Assembly: GCF_019175385.1 (NCBI RefSeq)
Contig: NC_083345.1
Coordinates: 117,724,480-117,788,479 of the forward strand
Direction: 5' to 3'
Source of the DNA: Lycium barbarum
Lineage: Eukaryota > Streptophyta > Magnoliopsida > Solanales > Solanaceae
Length of the DNA: 64,000 nt
Shown: in pieces, positions 59,665 through 64,000 of the stretch
Numbering within the stretch: position 1 is the first letter of the stretch
Layout: each line of letters opens with the position of its first letter
Program-made: the position numbers and the translations under genes
Notes under the pieces: generated by a model
The model's database searches: none
What the model was told of the DNA's origin: nothing
Seen by the model: only the letters and a program-made list of their open reading frames with translations

Positions 59665-61316
59665 ACGGCCCATAACTATCTCTAAGACTTATTTATTAGT
59701 AATAACTACCTTTTTTTTAAATTATTTTTGGTAGCTTAATTATTTATCAAATTACCATCTATAACTTGCTTTTGTAACTGCAGTTTATTTCCCTAAAAAT
59801 AAGGTACCTCTCTCCCACTTACCCATAATCTTTTTAAAAAAAAATAAAAAATTCTCTCACATCTTCAATTCACAACTGTATTTTACTCCCATTATTCTTC
59901 ACCATAATTAGCACGATTTCTTCTTCTTCCTTATCAGTACCCAATCTCTACAGGTAACTAATTTTCGTTATGTTATTTGTTGTATTTCTCTTCAATTGTT
60001 CATAAATTTCATCGTCTTTACCTTCACTTTTCATTCAATTTTTTTTAAAATATTTTCAGCCATTGTTAGAGTATTTCAACAAGCTCTAACTCTCCATTTT
60101 AATGGCGGATATTGATACTCCAAGCAAAAATACACCAGTGACAACAAGAAAAGAAGTGGAGTATCTCCAGCCAATGGCCGAAGCTCAACCATAACAATTC
60201 GTTAGCTAAATCTCCATGGATAGGTTGAAATGAGAGGAAAATCCTTCTTATGTTTGCTAATCATGTAGTGTTGTTTATCTTATGAGTGACGAAGAATAGT
60301 ATTGATTATAGCAATATGATATTGTAGCATCATCTAGGAGCAAGAGAATAGGTTGTTGTTATAGAAACACCGTTGATGAGAGTTGTGGAGCTTCATGCCC
60401 ACCAAATGTTTGATAAAATGTTTCAGTATATTTCAGTGTATCAACAAACAGTATATCTAATTTTTTAGTATTTTTCAGTGTATTATTTCGCTGTATTTAA
60501 ATGTATTTATCTTTTATTTTTGGTGTAAAGCCTATTTTTACTCCATTTAATTTTCACGATTTTTTTATTTCGCTATAGTTCAATGTATTTCTGGATTTTG
60601 TATTTCTAATTTATGAAATAGTTTCTGATATATTTTCATTGTATTCCATTGTATATACAGAAGGGGAGCCTTGGCGTAACTGGTAAAGTTGCTGCCATGT
60701 GACTAGGAGGTCACGAGTTCGAGCCGTGGAAACAGCCTCTTGCAGAAATGCAAGGTAAGGCTGCGTACAATAGACTCTTGTGGTCCGGCCCTTCCCCGGA
60801 CCCCGCGCATAGCGGAAGCTTAGTGCACCGGGCTGCCCTTTTTTTTCCCATTGTATATACACATACTACAACTTTATATTTCTTAAACAATAAACCATAT
60901 TTCATTATATTAGCATATATTTTTCTATATTTGGAAGTTTTTAGATCTTTAGTGGTTTTGAATCCAAAAAGTTTTGATTGTGATAAAAGTTGAGAGAGAT
61001 TCGTGAGCTGTCATGGAATGCGTGAAATATGGTTGATTTAATTTAACTTACCATTTAAAAAAAAAAAAATCTGTCCAAAAAATATAGCCTAATTTTACTC
61101 AACCCGATTTTGTATTTCCGTGTATTTCAAAAAATTTGTCCCATAAATAGCTCCTGATTTCACTGGAGCGTGTTTACTGTTCATTGTATTTCTCTATATT
61201 TCAAAAAAAAATAAAAAATACACGTGTTTTTAAAGAAAAGTAGCTACGCTTGGTAATTTTGCATTTTATAGTTATATCTAGTTAGAAGCCAATAAAAAGT
61301 AGCTATTTATGTAAGT
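59665..61316. repeat. Repeat unit, copy 1 (full)
   Basis: Starts GGCCCATAACTATCTCTAAG and ends TAGTTAGAAGCCAATAAAAA and GTAAGTTATTTACAA. It contains the AGCTACTTTTTT-type head, a TCTCTACAG end of head at about 59952, AT-rich sequence with repeated TTTCAGTGTATT words (about 60420-60620), and the TS SINE. The short reading frame near 60102 (MADIDTPSKNTPVTTRK) is only about 30 codons. Confidence 0.65.
60660..60847 (+). mobile_element. TS-family SINE, full length
   Basis: GGGAGCCTTGGCGTAACTGG (box A) and GTCACGAGTTCGAGCC (box B) are followed by the TS body (AACAGCCTCTTGCAGAAATG, AAGGCTGCGTACAATAGAC, GGACCCCGCGCATAGCGGAA, GTGCACCGGGCTGCCC) and a T-run. It is flanked by a perfect 14-bp duplication CCATTGTATATACA (60646-60659 and 60848-60861). 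TS is a tRNA-derived SINE family of Solanaceae. Its good preservation suggests a fairly recent insertion. Confidence 0.95.
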
Positions 61317-61518
61317 TATTTACAATCCATAACTACCTCTAAGACTTATTTATTAATAATAGCTACTTTTTTTAAAATTATTTTTGATAGCTTATTATTT
61401 ATCAAATTACCATCTATAACTTGTTTTTGTAACTGTAGTGTATTTCTCTAAAACTAAGGTACCTCGCTCCCACCTACCCACAATCTCTTCTTTTTTTTTC
61501 CAAATATTTTTCTCTCAG
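61317..61518. repeat. Repeat unit, copy 2 head (cut by plastid DNA)
   Basis: Matches the heads of copy 1 (59670) and copy 3 (62082): CATAACTACCTCTAAGACTT, then CCATCTATAACTTG and CTCCCACCTACCCACAATCT. It stops after CCAAATATTTTTCTCTCA, where the plastid sequence begins. Confidence 0.8.
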
Positions 61519-62038
61519 TAGGATTCGAACCCAGATAAAGTTCTGACCATCTATCAGAGAAAATAGAACGAACGGATCTTGTAGGATTCCCAAGAAATTC
61601 TTCAATTTCTTCGGGAAACAGATGATATATCATCTGCTTCTCACGTTCCGTGAATAGCCGGGACATTGAGGAATATCCAGAAAGGCATTTCGGGAATCGG
61701 CCTGATTCTATCTCTTTTCGTTCCGTTTGAAGAAAGGAAGGATCCCAAAGAATTGATCTTTTTTTTCGTTGTTGAATCTCTCTTTGATTAATCAATGTGT
61801 GATATTCCGAATCCTCATTACTAATGGAATCCAAATGATCTCTGGATTGATCAGAAGATCCTTTCAGTTGGCTAGAATCTGTTACTTGAATGAAACTAGA
61901 TCTTGTGGAATCATATTGAATATTTGACAATACATTATGTACCTTGCTAAAAAACCGATCCTTGTTTACCAACCACACATTGTCTAACCAAATCAAATTC
62001 TCTCTCGATACGTTCCTCAAAAAATCTGATTCGGGCTT
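61519..62038 (-). pseudogene. ycf2: Nuclear copy of chloroplast ycf2 fragment (NUPT)
   Basis: The minus strand reads about 170 residues typical of plastid Ycf2: [69 protein letters not shown] and [11 protein letters not shown]. In the plastid Ycf2 is an essential large AAA-type protein linked to protein import; here it is a 520-bp internal piece with no start or end of the gene. The frame is still open, so transfer is fairly recent or the piece is short enough to escape stops. Both sides join the repeat unit directly. It has no expected function. Confidence 0.92.
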
Positions 62039-62390
62039 CTAGTTAGAAGCCAATAAAAAGTAGCTATTTATGTAAGTTATTTACAACCCATAACTACCTC
62101 TAAGACTTATTTATTAATAATAATAATAATAGCTACTTTTTTTAAATTATTTTTGGTCGCTTAATTATTTATCAAATTACCATCTATAACTTGTTTTTGT
62201 AACTGCAGTGTACTTCTCTAAAACTAAGGTATCTCTCTCCCACTTACCCACAATCTCTTTTTTTTTTTTACCAAATATTTTTCTCTCACATCTTCAATTG
62301 ACAACCGTATTTTACTCTGATTATTCTTCACCATAATTAGCACAATTTCTTCTTCTTCTTCCTTATCAATTACCCAATCTCTACAGAAAA
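62039..62390. repeat. Repeat unit: tail of copy 2 and head of copy 3
   Basis: 62039-62080 repeats the tail at 61278-61316 (CTAGTTAGAAGCCAATAAAA, GTAAGTTATTTACAA). From 62082 the head follows again (CCATAACTACCTCTAAGACT) with an ATT/AAT triplet expansion and ends at CAATCTCTACAG at about 62390, the same place where the first head ends. Confidence 0.75.
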
Positions 62391-63470
62391 TGTACAAGCT
62401 GTTTAAGTTGACCTCACAACAGTTTTGGGCCTCGGCCCGTATAACTTAAATAAACAAAGGGAATTTTTACTTCAAATTGTGTTCGGATAAAGGATTTAGA
62501 CAAAGGATACGGTTGATCTACATGTTTTAGGGAAAATATATGACTCTTATATTAAAAACCTTATTTTCAAAAAGTACAAGTCGTATATGAATTTTGTTAA
62601 ACTCATGGCATATCGAACAAAGGACATGTACTTGAACATTTTTTTAAAACTTATATGAATAAATAGGATTATAACACTTTGGATTAAATCAAGTGGAACT
62701 CTACTTAAGGGAAACCTTGACAAAAAGGTGAAATAAAACTATTCAAGTCTTTATTTGAATTTCTAAAATATTCAACTCTTTTGACAAAAAAATAAGAGGA
62801 ACTTTATTTTCATAAAATCATTTCCCTATTTGATATGCCATGACTTTTATACATACACCACTTTAAACACATTTTTAAGCAAGTATTTACTAAAGCCACA
62901 CTTTTAAAATCCGAAGGTCAACCACATTCTGCGGATTCTTAATACGGGGTTGCCTAACACTTTTCCTAGGGAATCACCTAAACTCTTACCCGAACTCTGA
63001 TACTAAAAAGGTTTTCTCAAATAACCTTAAAATTGGTTTTCCTAATTTCTATAAATAAATTAGGTGACGACTCTAAAAAATAGTAACTCCAAAAAGAGTT
63101 CACAATTATTAAGTAGCTTTTATGTCTCGCGTAAAAGTGAACAGTAACACATGGGATATCAAAGAAATGAGTTTAAGTAAAATCCTTTCATTTTTCATTT
63201 AAGTTGGGATCACAAAAAAGAGTTTAAATAATCTCATTTTTTTCACCTTCTCAAACGAAAACACACTCATGGTTTCCCTCAAATAGAGTTCTACTTAATT
63301 TGGTCCAAAGTGATGTAATATTATTTATTTAGATTAGTTTTGAGAAAAAAGTTCAAGTGTATTTTTCTTTAAAATAGCCATGAATTCAACAACTATACAT
63401 TTTTTGTAGAAAAACTTTTGGAAAGCAAAATTACTTCTTTATCTTTGTAAATCTGGGTCAACCTCATTTA
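62391..63470 (+). mobile_element. Ogre-like LTR, right part
   Basis: AT-rich. 62920-63075 holds the LTR 3' module: CGGATTCTTAATACGGGGTT, TAACACTTTTCCTAGGGAAT, AAAATTGGTTTTCC and AATTAGGTGACGACTCTAAA. It is the plus-strand twin of 57187-57424 and resembles the 3' part of the LTRs of 42657-53594. No coding sequence is recognised in 63080-63470. Confidence 0.55.
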
Positions 63471-63478
63471 GTCCAAAC

Positions 63479-63995
63479 TAGAGGTGGCAACCGGTTTGGC
63501 CTTACCGGTTTTAATCGGTAACCGGACCGGTTAAACCGGAACCGGAACCGGAACCGGAACCGGTAGAACCGGTTAACCGTTTAATGGTTTACCGGTCCGG
63601 TTCCAATATTTTGGAAACCGGAACCGGTTAAACCGGTAAAACCGGAACCGGACTGGTTAAACCGGTTTAACCGGTAAAAAATTATAAAAAAAAAAAAACT
63701 AAAGTATATAAGTAAGTATATATAGTATATAGTACATATATATAAGTATATGTAAGTTATACATATATATGTATACGAAAAGCACTATTCTGTATTGCTG
63801 ACTTGCTGTTAGGCTGTTAGTCAGTAAATATTTAAACTTTAATTATAAAGTTGTATAACATATGAAAATATAGCTACAATATACAAATAAATACTATAAT
63901 ATATATATATAATACAAAAAACAAAAAAAAATAGATTTTAACCACTCCGAACCGGTTCCATAACCGGTTCCGGTTGGAACCGGTTGCCACCCTTA
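63479..63995. mobile_element. hAT-like element with ACCGGT-rich ends
   Basis: Left end TAGAGGTGGCAACCGG and right end CCGGTTGCCACCCTTA are inverted. The left flank is GTCCAAAC; the right flank shows GTCCA before the window stops, matching the first five bases of an 8-bp duplication. The left 190 bp is built from ACCGGTTAAACCGGAACCGG-like words, with a few at the right end. The inside is AT-rich and non-coding. Confidence 0.8.
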
Positions 63996-64000
63996 GTCCA

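Noticed and set aside
61515..61540. tRNA T-loop-like AGGATTCGAACC
   Set aside because: No acceptor or anticodon arm is present and the stretch is explained as ycf2 coding sequence on the minus strand (LGSNPTE).

Overview
The window looks like plant nuclear DNA, very probably from the family Solanaceae. It is AT-rich and packed with nested transposons. It holds a full-length TS-type SINE (a tRNA-derived family first known from tobacco) with a clear target-site duplication, Ogre/Tat-like LTR elements with an Arg-tRNA-like primer binding site, a CACTA transposon, several hAT and Stowaway-like MITEs, and a nuclear copy of part of chloroplast ycf2. There are no operons or bacterial features. All calls come from reading the sequence; no database search was run.

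Only two host protein-gene remnants are recognisable. (1) A BDA1/ACD6-like ankyrin-repeat gene with a C-terminal PGG/four-helix membrane domain on the + strand: exon 1 at 9140-9715, exon 2 at 11121-11475, exon 3 at 32612-33025. The three exons join in frame at GT/AG sites, but exons 2 and 3 are 21.1 kb apart. Exon 3 carries a frameshift between the second and third membrane helices. (2) The last exon of a class I (TPS-e/f, kaurene-synthase-like) terpene synthase at 36870-37211, with no other exons visible.

Layout: 1-3626, two Ty3/gypsy elements, one inserted in the other; 3627-9139, a MITE and LINE mixture that includes a 1.6-kb tandem duplication of the ankyrin promoter and start codon; 9140-33025, the ankyrin gene. 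Its giant intron holds a complete 10,830-bp CACTA transposon (13690-24519, TSD AGG) and a decayed minus-strand gypsy element (26042 to about 30790). The CACTA element encodes a five-exon Transposase_24-type protein that reads intact and a TNP2-type transposase with one frameshift. Next come 33284-34858, an LTR remnant; 34859-36424, a hAT-like element; the terpene synthase exon; a 0.43-kb inverted repeat; and more MITEs up to 40132.

From 42657 to 53594 lies a complete non-autonomous Ogre/Tat-like LTR retrotransposon. Its LTRs are 2.6 and 3.1 kb, it has a PBS, no gag-pol, and a 19-copy 39-bp tandem array upstream of the 3' LTR. A solo gypsy LTR follows (53698-56032, TSD CTTAA), then inverted Ogre-like LTR pieces (56038-63470). 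These are interrupted by three copies of a repeat unit, one of which carries the plastid ycf2 fragment. The last 0.5 kb is a hAT-like element running up to the window edge.

The most interesting signals are the 21-kb transposon-bearing intron of the ankyrin gene, the duplicated promoter with a decoy start codon, an exchangeable palindromic 'word' module shared by otherwise similar gypsy LTRs, a conserved ORF and possible intron inside the Ogre-like LTRs, and the plastid fragment held inside one unit of a tandem repeat.
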